Assembly (NCBI RefSeq): GCF_004379255.2
Contig: NC_056035.1
Span: forward strand, 18,497,902 to 18,561,901
From: Salvia splendens
Lineage: Eukaryota > Streptophyta > Magnoliopsida > Lamiales > Lamiaceae
DNA: 64,000 bases
Reading direction: 5' to 3'
Below, one piece after another: positions 10,731-24,196 of the stretch. Every line of letters starts with the position of its first letter. Position 1 is the first letter of the stretch. The translations under genes and the position numbers were made by a program. The notes below the pieces were generated by a model, which was not told where the DNA came from, made no database searches, and saw only the letters and a program-made list of their open reading frames with translations.

Positions 10731-13225
10731 GAGGTGTTTAAGACAGATTGTACAGTACTCATACCATAGCCAATTGAAATTTTAAATCCAATACAGTAAA
10801 TAGGTGTCTTGTACTCTACTAGACAACTCTTGATAAATAGTAATGTTTAAATCACCAACAAGTTTAGTTAGTTAAAAGATAGTACTATCTACTCCCTTCT
10901 CCCATAGAAATATACTACTATCATCTATTTATCCTAATCTAAATTGCAAATTTGGTGAAAAGACCTTGATGCCCTTTTTGGAGGGAAAATGGAAAGATGG
11001 ATTGTCTTTATTTCTTTACTTTATTTTGAGTCTTCCAACATATTTTTAGACATGAAAATAATTAATTAATTAATTTTTTAAGGCAAAAACGATTGGACAG
11101 ATAATAGTCCAATAAAATGCTAGCTTCTTGAATAAGTTTTGAAACACATTTAAATAGTGCCCCACCATTAATTTTTTTATGTAATTAAGTTATTAAATTT
11201 ATATATTAATTAGCTTTATGTTTGGGTTAAAATTGGAATTTTGCTAGAGAGTTTAGTTTGCTTCCATTTATTTAGGTTAAAATTGAGATTTAATCTTTTA
11301 TTGCAATACTTTTTCTCCGAATTAATTCATAAGTTAAACGACAACACAAATATGTAATTTACAGTTTTCATCCTACATTTACTCAATTAAAGTTTTTAAT
11401 TCTTATATTTTAATTCACCTCTAATTAATTAAACAATACTACTAAGTTCATAGATAAAATTACAGAATAAAATGAAATTATATATATTTAAAATTAAATC
11501 TAAGTTATAAAGTTTGTATAACTTAATATAAAGAAAAGTGTAAATTGTCACATTATTCAAGACAAACAAGATATATAAAACATTATCGTTATTTTAAGTG
11601 ATAATTTATTTTTTATACGCATATGTGGCAGGAAGTAAGAAATGTATACTTTCCAATATTAAAAATTTATTTAGTCTTTGCCCATGTATATCAAGTTATG
11701 CTATGGTCTGAAATCAGATGGAAGAAATAAATAGTCAACTAAAATGTGATTATTGGATAATATAAATTTTCTAACTTGACTTTTCAAAGAAGTTTTAAAT
11801 TTTTATTATTTAAATTATTCATATATTTAATGTGGAAATGTTTAATATTACATATATATATTTTTCAAATTAATATTTTTAGTTAAGCTATTAAATTTAT
11901 ATAGTATTAATTTACCTTTTATCTGGATTAATGACTTGCATATTGTCAATAAACATCTTTATTAACACATATTTTCTTTAATGTATATCTAAATCTAATT
12001 AACACATACTCTTTGATCATTAGTCACACATCTTCTTTTTATCATTAATTTTATTGTTTTTACTCCACCTAGATTATAAGTACATTTTTATGTTTTTAAA
12101 TCTTCACATTGCTTTGAATTCTTATTTTCTATATATTTATTATATTTTGTATTCATTATTTGAAACTCTTATGTCCCGTGCATAGCACATGTTTTAATAC
12201 TAGTTTAGAGAAGACACGAGTTTTAACGCATAATTGATAAAGCAAGAAATAAGGAGAAAATATAGTTGAAATAGTGTTAGTTGATGATCATATTCATAAA
12301 TTATAAAGTAAGAAAGAATGAGAAAATATAGTGGAAATAGTGTTATTAGATTACCAGACTCATAAAAAATAAAGTAATAGTAGATGAGAAAATGTTTCCA
12401 TAAATGAATATGGACTATTTTTATATGACAAATAAAAAAAATATGGAATTCTATAAGAGGAAGGAAGTATATGAAAAATGACTATATAAATAATCCCTAA
12501 ACTTTAATGTTATTGATGTTTAGACGTCACTTGAGAGTTTCAAAGTCTACAACAAAGAAACGTCAATTATTATATAACAACAATTGGATTGGAGTGATAA
12601 TTTATCCAAAATATACAAGGGAAGTCGGGCATGATTTGAATCATTTCAGCTTTTAATTATGTAATTTTCAGATTTAATTATAAAACTTCCAGATTTGATT
12701 ATGTAATATTAGAATATTAATTATGTAATTTTTATATTAAAAATAATCTTTTTATTTTTAGTTTCATTCAATAATTCAATTAAAATATACAGAATAATTT
12801 AAAAATAGTTAAATAAATAATTGATCACTCATGAAAAGAAAGTGTGTAGGGTTTCATAGATGAGTAAGATATAAAGAAAAGTGGCCCCTGAGAAGACTAA
12901 AATCTCATTAATGATGCACTAAAGAAGCTGAATTAAAGAGGACGCAATCAAACAAAACTTGATAACTTTGCAGTTTCCACACTTACATATTGTAGAATGC
13001 ATATACAACTAAAGAATACTAATACTTCCAAAAATAAAAATAAAATCTTATAATCGATGGAGATGAATCCAACTGAAATATACTATTCACTCTCAAAACA
13101 TATACTACTCACTCTGAAATATTGATTTACATATATAATAAAAAACACTTCCAAGTAAAACTATTACTCACATAATCAAAAACAATATATAATGCATGAA
13201 AAACACATAAGATGTTGGCTTGAGC
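10731..13225. other. AT-rich spacer downstream of the MLO gene
   Basis: No gene was recognised. A Stowaway-like end (ctcccttctcccatagaaat) at about 10890 and another (aggaaggaagtat) near 12459 are too diverged and too far apart to pair. The part nearest 13225 should contain the 3' untranslated region of the MLO gene. Confidence 0.5.
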
Positions 13226-16225
13226 CTAAGATGACCTCTCCTCATCTTGCTCCTCTGTGATTTCAGTGATCCTCGATGCACTATTAACCACGGTCAGCTC
13301 TGAATCTGGAGTATGGTTGAGATTGGTAGGACGAGACGACATTATAGGAGGCGGGGATTGCATCATGACACTATGTTGCTGTTGTTGTTGTTGTTGTTGT
13401 TGTTGTTTTCTTTTACCCCTTACTTGAGCATGCCATTGCTTTAGAACTAGCGCAGTTCTTTCCCCGATCACCTTACCTCTGAATTCGGAACCCATCTGTC
13501 ACCAAAACCAGCCATATATTAGCTCCATTTTCTTCATCAAGATATTCATTTATGCAACTTCATATGTTGGGGTTGAAAAACCTGTGTCACCAGAGCATAA
13601 AGGGGCAGAGTAATGTAGCTGCAAATAACTTGCACAGCAACTCTGCAGCACCATCCATTCCATAAAAACTTAGTGATGATTCAGGAATGGGATGAAGCGA
13701 TGATATGTAAATGCTTACGCCAACACTATTCTAGTCGCTATAATCACCGTGTGCTCGTGGTAGCAAGAACTAAACCCGAATTGTATCTGTTGACACACAA
13801 AAGCAACAAAAGGCCTCATATATAAAAAAATCTGGTTGAGGTTGGAAAGATGGATAGTGATGACATGATCTCTAACCGTGACCCAAATGAAGAAGGCCAG
13901 CTCAAATGCATTCTGCAACAACCATGTTTAGTTAAAACGCGACTTTGCAGAAATTTGAGAGAGTAGATGAAGCTGAAACGTGTACCACAAAGAGTGTTAG
14001 GTGCAAGAGGCTCAACACAAGCCCCGGCCTCTTAAACCAGAAGAGTTCATCGTTGGGCTTCACAAGTGGCACACCTATGATGACGTTGTTCTTGTCTCTG
14101 AGCTGTACGGCCATTTTTGTAACGACAAGCTCCAGTTTAGTGCCCAGTGTTAGGACTATCTTCACATCCCAAATATTGTCAATATTAGTGTCTGGTTTGT
14201 ATCTCATATTATTTCAATCACAAACCTACCAATAATGGAACACATGATATCCAAAGATATGAATGCCAACCTGATTAAAAAATAAATCTCAAGTTTATGC
14301 TATGTAGATACAAGGGAAAGTTATAGAATAATTAAACAGAGAGAATCAGTTGTGTGATTTACCACGAACATCGAGAAGCATGAAGATGACTACTAAAAAC
14401 CACATCATAGGGCTGCAAAACACATATAAGATGGAAGGTTAGTGTTGATGATTTTCACATTTCCTTTTTAAAAATCATATCAGATAAAAATTGAATGTGG
14501 TAGAGACAAATAAGAACCTGATGCTGACCATAACGGTGAAATCTTCATCGAGAGAACGCTCAATATACTTCTGAAAATCGAAGTTACTCTGGCTGGAGGA
14601 GAAATGAGCCTGCAAATTGCCAATAATAAGAATTGTGCTACACATGTGTGTATACTCTTTCTCTCACTCTCATTACCATGATAAAGCCATGTCTTATGGT
14701 GAAGTAATCGACTTTCGCCACTGAATGGAAGAACTGCCTGAAAAAACATTTCTGTTCCAGCAGATCATACATAATACAGTTAGGAGTCATAAATTTAGGT
14801 AACCATATTATATGCCAGCAGAAATACTTACTATCCAGAGCTGAATCGACGTGTCTGTGCAATTTGAATGGCGTCTGCCAAATGTAGTCTGTCTCGTGAG
14901 TCGAAATCTATTTGGATCTGCATCACGTGAAACAAATATTCATCTTGTTACGAGGAAATCAAGTGTCAATGCAGTACTTAAAAAATCTCAATTTACATTT
15001 TTGGCATTATCGCATTCGCCTCTACACAAAATCGAGATCAGAGAAGTTTAAACCAAACCAAAAGGTTCGAACAACTTTATGCATCCTTTACTTAGAACTT
15101 TACAATGTCAAAAATTGACAGTAAGGTAAACATATTACTAACAAAGCCAATTTCCTAACCACTTCCTTGAGAGCTCCAAACAGTCGCTAAGTCAAATTTG
15201 TCGATGAAAAGTAGATAATCATGCTAAGAACAGTTCGGATATTTGAAAATCCAACATACCATTGGCAACCTGGTAATCAGTTGTTTGAGTTTCTTTCTCC
15301 CAAGCCTTCCAACGCCTCATCTATCGAATAAGAGACAAATGGCTTAGGCATCATATAGAGAAAGTGTGTTATGTATTGCAACAATTAGCCTTTACCTTAG
15401 CCCTTCCTAATGCAAGGGTGAGGACACTATACACAATCTGCATAACTGCTAGCACAAAGATGAAGTGTTGCAGCTGTTGAATCCCTTTCTCTGTCACCAA
15501 TGAAACCTTTCCCTGAAACGGTCTCAAATTATGTTTCAAGAAAAGAAAGCGCGATTATAACAAAGACATGTACATACTTTGGAGCTGCAAGAGTCGGTAG
15601 CATTATCATTCTTCTCTGTCTTGTTAACTTGACCTCCATCTCCAACATCTTCAGCCAATCTCCTACTAATTAATTTCTTCACATCATCCGATATCAAACC
15701 ATAAGCACTCGGTCCATCAACAAAGTTTCTGCAAGCTGATAAAGATTGAGTCTCTGCTATAACAACTTGTTTTCGACATGGGAGCATAGTGTCCGCCACC
15801 TCAGAGGGCACACAAATTTTGGAAATGTACTGTTGCGTTGCTGCTAGCAACAGCGACATGAAACCGAGAAGCATAAGCTCTGTACCAACCGAAAATAAAA
15901 TGAAGACAAAGAAGAAGAAATAACTATACAGCAAATAGATGTACAAGAAGAAGTGGTTGAAGACCTGATTTAAGCCTCCCCATAGCATCGTATAACGCAG
16001 TTTCTCGACGTCCCTTGAGCCACTGCAGTGATTTACAACATGTTTTTTTTTTATATTTAACTGAGTTTATTAATTACTACCAAGACATGATGAGCTCACA
16101 TTTGTAAGAAGTTGGAAGATGTGCTCGAGTATAATAGAAATGGAGACGATGACGAAGCACAAAGTGGCGATGGCCCACATTGGAGTTTGCTCCAGAGAGA
16201 TAGAAGCGGAGTCTCCGGCCGCCAT
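13226..16225 (-). CDS. MLO-like seven-transmembrane protein, 15 exons
   Basis: The gene encodes a plasma-membrane protein of the MLO family: seven membrane helices, a cytosolic C-tail that binds calmodulin, and roles in powdery-mildew susceptibility or cell signalling depending on the clade. Exons (minus): 16225-16100, 16022-15965, 15879-15578, 15512-15396, 15320-15260, 14917-14832, 14751-14677, 14609-14518, 14412-14363, 14270-14230, 14159-13986, 13912-13877, 13786-13719, 13642-13582, 13495-13226. All junctions are GT-AG and the phases join into a 538-residue frame. Family landmarks are [10 protein letters not shown] at the N-terminus, [51 protein letters not shown] and [17 protein letters not shown]. 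The tail has a [12 protein letters not shown] calmodulin-binding stretch, then ten glutamines, and ends EEQDEERSS. The D/E-F-S/T-F end motif of mildew-susceptibility clades IV and V is not seen, so clade I-III or VI membership is more likely. Confidence 0.92.
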
Positions 16226-16838
16226 TGCTCCACCAAAGCAAGATGAAAGGATTCCTTCTTCTCTTGATTTTTATGGTCAATTAGGTAAGTACTATAAAGA
16301 GAGTATTTTTATGTATGTAGTATCACTTGTGAAATGTGACTTTTGTGACATATGATGAGGCCTTAAAGAAGAGAAAAAAAGCCAGAAACAGCATGGCTTA
16401 CAAATTCATGAATTCACACAAACGCACACACACTTTGTCCAACACTGTAAACCGAAAACAACATTATTTAAACATTCTTGAATTCACATTGTTTTGGAAA
16501 AAATAATATTTTTATTAACTACTGAAAATGAAGGCATGAAAAAGACTGAAGCAGATTCCGATTTCAGTTATAGTCATAGTCATAGTGACTTTTGGATTTA
16601 TTTTCAATGGGAACATGAAGTCAATTGATATTTTTCTCGACTCGCTTTGTATCATAATGAATCAATGATGGGATAAATTTGCATCTAAGTTAGAGGTTTC
16701 GAGTATCATTTTGCAATTGATTAAAACAGATACAATAATTTCCTTTGAAAACCAAACGGACGACGAGTTAAATCATGCAAAAATGATACATGCTTGCCAA
16801 ATTAGTATGTATGAAATTAAGGAAATTTGTTAATAACT

Positions 16839-16910
16839 GGGCATTTGGTCTAGTGGTATGATTCTCGCTTAGGGTGCGAGAGGTCCCGAGTTCAATTCTC
16901 GGAATGCCCC
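16839..16910 (+). tRNA. tRNA-Pro (anticodon AGG)
   Basis: The 72-base sequence folds as a cloverleaf. The acceptor stem is GGGCATT with AATGCCC, the discriminator base is C, the anticodon stem is CTCGC/GCGAG and its loop TTAGGGT reads AGG. The A box (TGGTCTAGTGG) and B box (GAGTTCAATTC) for RNA polymerase III are present. A T-run at 16914-16921 serves as terminator. CCA is not encoded, as is normal for nuclear genes. Confidence 0.95.
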
Positions 16911-16921
16911 TTAAATTTTTT

Positions 16922-17912
16922 CGATTCTATACTGTTCACAAATTATTTGCCTCCAATTTTTTTGTCTCAATTCGTTAATTTTTATTATTTGTTGCATATG
17001 TTTAGTAGCATAAATGTGCACTCCGCAACGTTTTTTAGCGTGAATATTATATGTAGTGAAATTGGGAAATGTATTTATGAACCTTATAATAATCTATACC
17101 ACTATCTTATATCCATAATAGTACTATATTTTATCTACTAAGATTAATGTGTGTACATATATGTATGTTTATTTTGACATTCTAATCTGTAAATAATATA
17201 TTCAGAAAACGATGTTGATTTCTAGACCAAGAACGGTCCAACTTGTATTGATTATTACGTTGCCCACCAACGTTGAAAGATTGTAATCATCCAGAAGAAT
17301 GCCTACAAATTGAGCATAATAAATTAACAATCAAGAGCAGTATTATGGTTGGAGATCAGAAAATAAACATGCTTTCTTCAACGGCAAATTGATAGTTAAC
17401 TCAAGTTGGTAACACAAATAAATAAATTAGATGATGCTAAGGAACATCACTTCTGCCTTTAGCCTCGAATAACATCTGCTTTTGCTACATAAGTTAGATA
17501 TATATTCATAAATAAAAGTAATATATCACAAATGCTCTGCAGCTGCATTAAAATACCTTTTTATTCCGCAGAGATAATCCATCACTGTCCAAAACTTATT
17601 GTAAGCTTGAAAGCAGAAAATGCATATCTCTACCAAAATTCCAATTCCACGCACTAACTACAGAAGGAAGACATCTGATCGTCGTATATAATAGATCGGA
17701 GAGGAGATGGAGACAACAACATCCAAACCATCTAACTTCACCATCCTTCTTCTACGTTGTGAAACCAATTCAGCAGATATCTCCTTTGAGAAAACTCAGA
17801 AGTTGAGTGGTTTGCAAGATTAGAAAAACGTTACCTCTCATCCTATCCCGAATGCTCAAGTGGCTATATCAACACCACCCAGATATACGAAAAACTAATG
17901 TTTACAAGCCAT
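16922..17912. other. Spacer, no gene recognised
   Basis: No open frame with recognisable features. Some stretches (about 17430-17880) have mixed composition that could be untranslated region or old coding DNA, but nothing could be identified. Confidence 0.5.
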
Positions 17913-17920
17913 AGTATAGC

Positions 17921-18993
17921 CAATGTTGTCAAAGCAGTATGGCGGTCCGCCCGAAAACCGCCACAGGGATATGACAGTCATTAATTAAATAAATAAAATA
18001 ACATTTATATATAATTCAAAAAATTAGAAAATAATAATAATCTAACATCACAATTCAGAAACACTTTAAACAATTAATAAAGCAAAAAATAAAAAGCTAT
18101 TATATATTAAGTCTAATAATTAAAGTCTTTAGTTCAACAAAACATAAAGCCATCCTAAGCAATACCAATAGTCATCAATCATCAATCATCAACTCAACAT
18201 AGTCTTCTAGTTCATCCTCATCACTAGAGGTGCCCAAGGTTTACGGTTCCAGCGGTTAACTGCGAAATCGTAGCCGTTGATTACGGTTCGGAACAGAAAC
18301 CGTGAGAATTTAGTTGAACCGAAACCCCAATTTTAGAACCGTGGTTCGGTTCAGGTTCTAAAATTTCCGAACTGAAACCATACATGAACCGCCGGTTCCG
18401 GGAGGTTCTAAACTAGAACCATGAAAAACTGCCAGAAAACCGCGAAACCGAGCCAGAACCGCAAAAAACCGTCGAAAACCGACAGTTCAGAACCGTGAAA
18501 AACTACAAAAAAACCGCCAGTTCGGAACCGAAATCGAAACTGGCGGTTTTGGAACCGTAACCGCGAAACACCCTCGCGGTTCGGTTCCAATTCGGCCATT
18601 TCCAAAACCGAAACCGGCGGTTCAGACCATGGGCACCTCTACTCATCACTATCATCAGCGTCCATTGCTTCATCACTATAATTAGGGTTTCAATTTCTAT
18701 TTTAAGTTTAATCTATTTTCATTTTAATTATATAATAAAATGGATTAGAATGGTTGGGTGGGCCGGTTCAATTTTGGGCTTATACCAAAATTCAATCAAA
18801 AAGTAAAAAATCCATTAAAAAGTCAAAATTTCATTAAAACACCGCCATGGAGGATATAATGTCGCCACGACCGTGGCGGGCATGGCGGCAGATACAGAAA
18901 AATGCCATAAATCGGTGTGGCGATGACGTTTTCATTACTAACCGATATGATATAGCGCCATATCACCGCCATAGCCGCTATTTAGCAAATTTG
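17921..18993. mobile_element. hAT-type element, degenerate, with a nested MITE
   Basis: The 8-bp sequence AGTATAGC occurs directly on both sides (17913-17920 and 18994-19001), the target length of hAT transposons. The ends CAATGTTGTCAAA (left) and, inverted, CAAATTTGCTAAA (right) match at 9 of 13 positions. Subterminal regions are rich in atggcggt/accgccat words. On the minus strand a short acidic frame near 18160-18240 (DEDELEDY, then VELMIDD and a stop) may be the tail of a decayed transposase, split by the nested MITE at 18225-18641. Length is 1073 bp including the insert. Confidence 0.7.
18225..18641. mobile_element. hAT-type MITE nested in another hAT element
   Basis: The ends are TAGAGGTGCCCAAGG and its inverted partner TAGAGGTGCCCATGG, giving a 12-bp perfect inverted repeat. 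CTCATCAC flanks both sides (18217-18224 and 18642-18649), an exact 8-bp duplication. The inside is filled with variations of gaaccg/cggttc (aaaccgccggttc and similar) and encodes no convincing protein. Length is 417 bp. Confidence 0.93.
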
Positions 18994-19001
18994 AGTATAG
19001 C

Positions 19002-19721
19002 AAATATCAACTAATGGGTATTAACATCTTCCCATAAAAAATGGGCAAATTTATTTTGGTATTTTCATAGCCTCTAATCCAATAATTTGCACAGCAAATG
19101 CAACGTTCGCCACCCATGTATACTAACTACCATGTGATGATTCTAGATGACATCAAAAGTTCCATGAGATGACTTAGTGACAACATTACCCAACCAAAAT
19201 TCATTTCGATACAGTTCTAACATTCTTATTTTGCTTCAACTCCGACAGAGGCCACGGACCCCTCTACAGATCAGCCTCAAGTGACACTTGCACACTAGCC
19301 ACTTTCTCCTTATCTAGTCTTCTAGCCATATTTTCACCCTCTTTTCAAGCTTCAGATGAAACTTGAATCCTAAGGGAGATTCTAAACGAGAACACTTGCT
19401 TCACTAGCTTCAAAGAAGCAAATTCTAGCATTTTAATAAGGAGACCATATTTTACCAGCCCACGATAATGCAAAATTATGAATATCATGATCATCATCTA
19501 GGAGCAAACATGTCATAAAAAAGGGGAACCATTGCATAGTCATCAGATTTCAGGGCTGAATTGCATATCATTACGATCCAAATTAAATTGGAAAAGACAA
19601 TGCTTGTTATTCAAGATAGAACCAAAGTTAATTGTCCACTGGTATCAGTTCAAAATCTCTAATGCTAATGCGCGATAAAATTCATACCATTGAACCAACA
19701 AATCTGTTCCGCAAGAGTGGC
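19002..19721. other. Spacer and 3' flank of the ubiquitin-uS19 gene
   Basis: No further gene was recognised. The part adjoining 19721 is expected to hold the 3' untranslated region of the minus-strand gene. AATAAA-type signals cannot be singled out in this AT-rich DNA. Confidence 0.5.
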
Positions 19722-20276
<555 letters not shown>

Positions 20277-20293
20277 TTACTCTCCGAAATAAA

Positions 20294-20331
20294 TGGGCCT
20301 ATCAGATTCGACCCAGTATTTCCTCTGGGCT
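20294..20331 (-). promoter_or_regulatory. Two site II-type elements upstream of the ubiquitin-uS19 gene
   Basis: TGGGCC (20294-20299) and TGGGCT (20326-20331) lie 57-94 bases upstream of the start codon. TGGGCY site II elements are bound by TCP factors and are common in promoters of plant cytosolic and mitochondrial ribosomal-protein genes. Function here is inferred from position. Confidence 0.5.
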
Positions 20332-20375
20332 TTGATCCAACTCATTATTTTCCAACAACTATTGCACTAAGTCTA

Positions 20376-20412
20376 GGAATGAGAATGAGAATGAGAATGA
20401 GAATGAGAATGA
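20376..20412. repeat. (GAATGA)n microsatellite
   Basis: Six tandem copies of gaatga (seen as gagaat in another phase) end at gaatgaagatc. Confidence 0.85.
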
Positions 20413-20736
20413 AGATCTGAATGGATTGAAAGTTCTATTTCATTGTGTTTAGCAAGCATAAGAAACACAAAAAGGAATTGAATTGTTATTACTTGATTTC
20501 CTATTTTATTTTGATAACTATAAATAATATAAAAATGGAATAAAATGAAATAATATATGAACAATTAATTATTTTAGAGTTTAATTTCAATTTTAATCAA
20601 TAGCGTGTAGTGTGTGCACGTGCGCTGGTGTGTGTGGTTAGACAGTGTGTGTTGGTATGTATGTAGAGAGTATGTGTTGGTGTACACTGGCAGATTTAGG
20701 GGCAGGAGGGGACGGACGCCTCCTCCTAGTCTGGAG

Positions 20737-22429
20737 TAGAGTTGACAAGTGGGTCGGGCCAGCCCATTCCGACCCAGGCCCACCTATATTGAGGTCCAGC
20801 CCGGCCCAGACCCATGTCTGAGGCGGGCTGGGCTAGACTTTTTCTAATTTTGCTAAGCCTGGTCCGGCCCAGGCCCACTTGCCATGGTATCCGGGCTGGG
20901 CCGGGACGTGTTGGGCTGGGCTTTGTTTAGATTTTTTGTTTATGTATTTTAAAGATATCCTAAATGTATTATATGCAAAAATAAAACATATAACTTGTAT
21001 TTATATCTCATTAACTAAATTTAAATTTAAATAATACGCTTAAGTTCATTATTCTATTTAAAAGTAAGTGTATCTCAAAAATAAATGAATAACCAATATT
21101 GTTAGTTTTGTTAATAAATGATGACACATAGGTTAATGTTGTATTTTTAAAACTACAAGTATATGAACTAACTAGGGATGTCAATTTAGCCCGCAACCCG
21201 TGGGCTGACCCGAATAGCCCGCCAAATTTATAGGGTTAGGGTTGAAAATTTCTAGCCCGATAAAATTACAGCCCGATTAGCCCGCACCCGATTAACCCGC
21301 AACCCGTTAGGGCTAGACCCGAAAACCCGATGGGCTGGCCCGGAAACCCGATAAAATTTATATTGTTCTATTTGTTTGACTCTAATTCGACACTTCATTG
21401 ATTATTTTATAATACAGATTACTGAAAAAATAACTTTCCATTTTATATATTAAATATATAAATTATATATTAAGTTTTTATTAATATAATAATAGATAAA
21501 TGAATTAGAAACTTCAAATTCACTAAAAAATATATTTAAATTTCTAAACATGCTTTAAAATTTCTTGATGTTTATGTTTTATGTTGCATAAATCTCAAAT
21601 ATTAGTATTTGATCATGTTAATATTTGAGTTTACGCATATATCTCAAATTTATCATAATTAAATATTTTACATTTTATAAATATAACTAATTTTCACCAT
21701 TATTTATTGGATTGATCGCATGTTAATTTTATCGGTAGCAACCCGATTAACCCGATGGGCTAGCCCGAAACCCGAGCTTTTAGGGTTAGGGCTGAACTTT
21801 TATAACCCGAAAAAAATAACAACCCGATTAGCCCGCACCCGATTGACCCGCAACCCGAATAGGGTTGGCCCGAAACCCTGTGGGCTGGCCCGATTGACAT
21901 CCCTAGAACTAACTAACAAATTTAAAGAATTCCATAATTATTCATCAAATATTAAGGTTTGAATACGTAATATTCTTAAAGTTAAACTTCATAACCATCT
22001 TTTTTACATCTTGGATAAAAAAAATAGATGTAGTCAAGATTGAATGTTGCATTCATGATTTGGTCGGAAACATATTAATATTAAACAATTAGTGTTTGAG
22101 TCCATTCGGAGACATCCAAAAAATCGGAATGATATAGACAAAATTAAAACGTCTCGTGCACAAGATGACATGCATAAATAGAGAAATATACTATTATTAG
22201 TGATTATTCACCTAATTACATTAAAAAAAACTAATTATAGAAGTCAGGCCAATGATGGATTGGGCTGGGCTTCAGATGGTCCTGGGCCTGGACCGGGCCT
22301 GGGTTTACAAAATGGCCCAATTGGAGCCCATCTCAACTAATGAGCCCAACCCAGACCCGCTCTGTTTCACTGATGGACGGACATGGACCGGGCCTGGGCT
22401 GGGCTGGCCCGGTCCAGTTGACATCTCTA
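20737..22429. mobile_element. hAT-type element with nested hAT MITE
   Basis: GTCTGGAG flanks both sides (20729-20736 and 22430-22437), an exact 8-bp duplication. The ends TAGAGTTGACAAGTGG and, inverted, TAGAGATGTCAACTGG match at 13 of 16 positions. Both subterminal regions (about 20750-20920 and 22250-22415) are dense in gggctgggc/gcccagccc words. No transposase frame remains. Length is 1693 bp, of which 733 bp is a later insertion. Confidence 0.9.
21173..21905. mobile_element. hAT-type MITE, copy A, nested
   Basis: TAGGGATGTCAAT and its inverted partner bound the element. GAACTAAC flanks both sides (21165-21172 and 21906-21913). The ends are rich in cccgcaaccc and gggctagcccg words; the centre is AT-rich and non-coding. 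A near-identical copy of 731 bp sits at 41255-41985. Confidence 0.94.
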
Positions 22430-22624
22430 GTCTGGAGTGCCTAAATATTCCTTAGCGTCAAATAGAAAATAGCAAAATCACCCCATTTTACATAGAAAAA
22501 TAAGGGTTTTCAATAATTGTCTTATTAATGTTAATAGCCTAGTGGTTGAGTTGTTCTCTTTAAACTAAGAGGTTCATGGATCACTATCTCCATTGAATGG
22601 TGATTCCTAAGAAAAAAAATTATA

Positions 22625-22840
22625 TTTCCCCCATTCCACAAAAGTATGCACTTTTTCCTTTGAAGTCCGCTCCATAATAGTACGCAATTTCTAATTTTTT
22701 ACACTAGTTTCTCACTAAAGAGGTGGTAGTCATTTTCCATTAACAATACTTTAATTACTTTTTCAATCTACCTCTTTCTCTTAATTTATTAAAACACATA
22801 CCCAACCAAAAATGCATACTTTCGTTGGACAAAAGAAGTA
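22625..22840. mobile_element. Degenerate Stowaway-like MITE
   Basis: The left end reads cccccattccacaaaagta and the right end, inverted, resembles cttttgtccaacgaaagta, both close to the common Stowaway terminal motif. A TA follows the right end (22839-22840). Divergence makes exact borders uncertain. Confidence 0.45.
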
Positions 22841-23960
22841 CCAAGCAAAGAAAAAAAGAATAGAAGTAGGAATACTATTTCATTCTTCCATCCATTCCAT
22901 CATACCGGCCTATATTATTTATTTGAAATATAACTTCAATTTATTTTAAAATTAATCTACTCTGTTTTAAATATGAGAATACTATAGGCTATCATATACA
23001 CAAAATAAAAAGTAAACACAACCATTAGTACAATAAGATTGAAGTAAATAGGACTACATTATGAATTCTAAAATTTATAAAATAAAAAATAGCATAAATA
23101 TTTTAATAAATTTACCATTCTAACTTCTGGCGTATGTAATTATATTATTGACAAATTAAATTATTATCAGAAGTATTACTAATTAAAGTAATCGATATAA
23201 CTTTTTGTTAAAGCAACTAATTAGTTAATTGAAGAATCTAATCTTCTATTTCTTACATATATATTTCACAAAATAGGAGTAAAAAAATATACTAGTACGA
23301 CATGGGTTGACAATCGAGTAAGAGTTCATGAGATAAATACTGAAATCATAATAAAAAAATAATTTAATTATAAACAAAGTATCTAAGCAAAAGAAAAATA
23401 AGAAGCAAAAGCTAAAACAATAAAAATAGTGATGGTCAAAAATGCCATTCAGGAGTTGGGGGTGTTTTAGACCCCAAAAACACCATTCGTGATTAAGTTA
23501 TATGTTAGGGATAAATGACGAAAATTTTTATTAGGGGTTTGTGGTGTGAGAACCACGTAGCTTAGGAACTAAATATGTAGTTAACTCAAGAAAAAAAGAA
23601 GTCTGACTATATTAAAATCAGATATCCTATAAAAAAAATATAGAGAGGAGTAGAGGACTATTTTCTGGGATGAATTAAATTTTAATCATAATTACATATA
23701 GTATAATACTACTATATGTTAACGACATGCGTATATAAATACAAGTGAGAAAGAGTGTGTTCTCTAGAATTATAAGACGAGGAACAACGTTAAACACAAA
23801 TAGTCAAACCGATAGGAAGAAATTTTTATAAACTACACAGCTACTCTCTTTTTCAAGTCAGCATTCTTATATAAGTCCCATTACACTTGAAGAAATATTT
23901 TTTACCCAAATAATTTGAATAAAAAATCTAAATAGTCAACAAATTAATATGTCTACGAAT

Positions 23961-24074
23961 TCAAATTCTAGAACCATAAAGATTAATTAAATGCCTCGTT
24001 CAATTTGGATGGTGATTTCAAATTCTAGAACCATAAAGATTAATTAAATGCCTCGTTCAATTTGGATGGTGATT
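23961..24074. repeat. Exact tandem duplication of 57 bp
   Basis: The block beginning tcaaattctagaaccataaa and ending tggatggtgatt occurs twice head to tail with a period of 57 bases and no visible differences, so it is recent. Confidence 0.9.
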
Positions 24075-24168
24075 TAAATTTCAACTCGGAGTATAAATTA
24101 AGGATAGTAGGTGATCACTTGGTGGCTCCGCTAGATTTGACATCCTTACAAACTTACCAAACATTGAT

Positions 24169-24196
24169 ATTCATATTCATATTCATATTCATATTC
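24169..24196. repeat. (ATTCAT)n microsatellite
   Basis: Four to five tandem copies of attcat. Confidence 0.85.

Noticed and set aside
10890..12471. Possible Stowaway element of 1.6 kb between ctcccttctccc and ggaaggaagta
   Set aside because: The ends are poorly matched and the distance is too large; they more likely belong to separate decayed MITEs.
18408..18605. 65-codon Phe/Arg-rich frame on the minus strand
   Set aside because: It is read from the gaaccg/cggttc simple words inside the hAT MITE.
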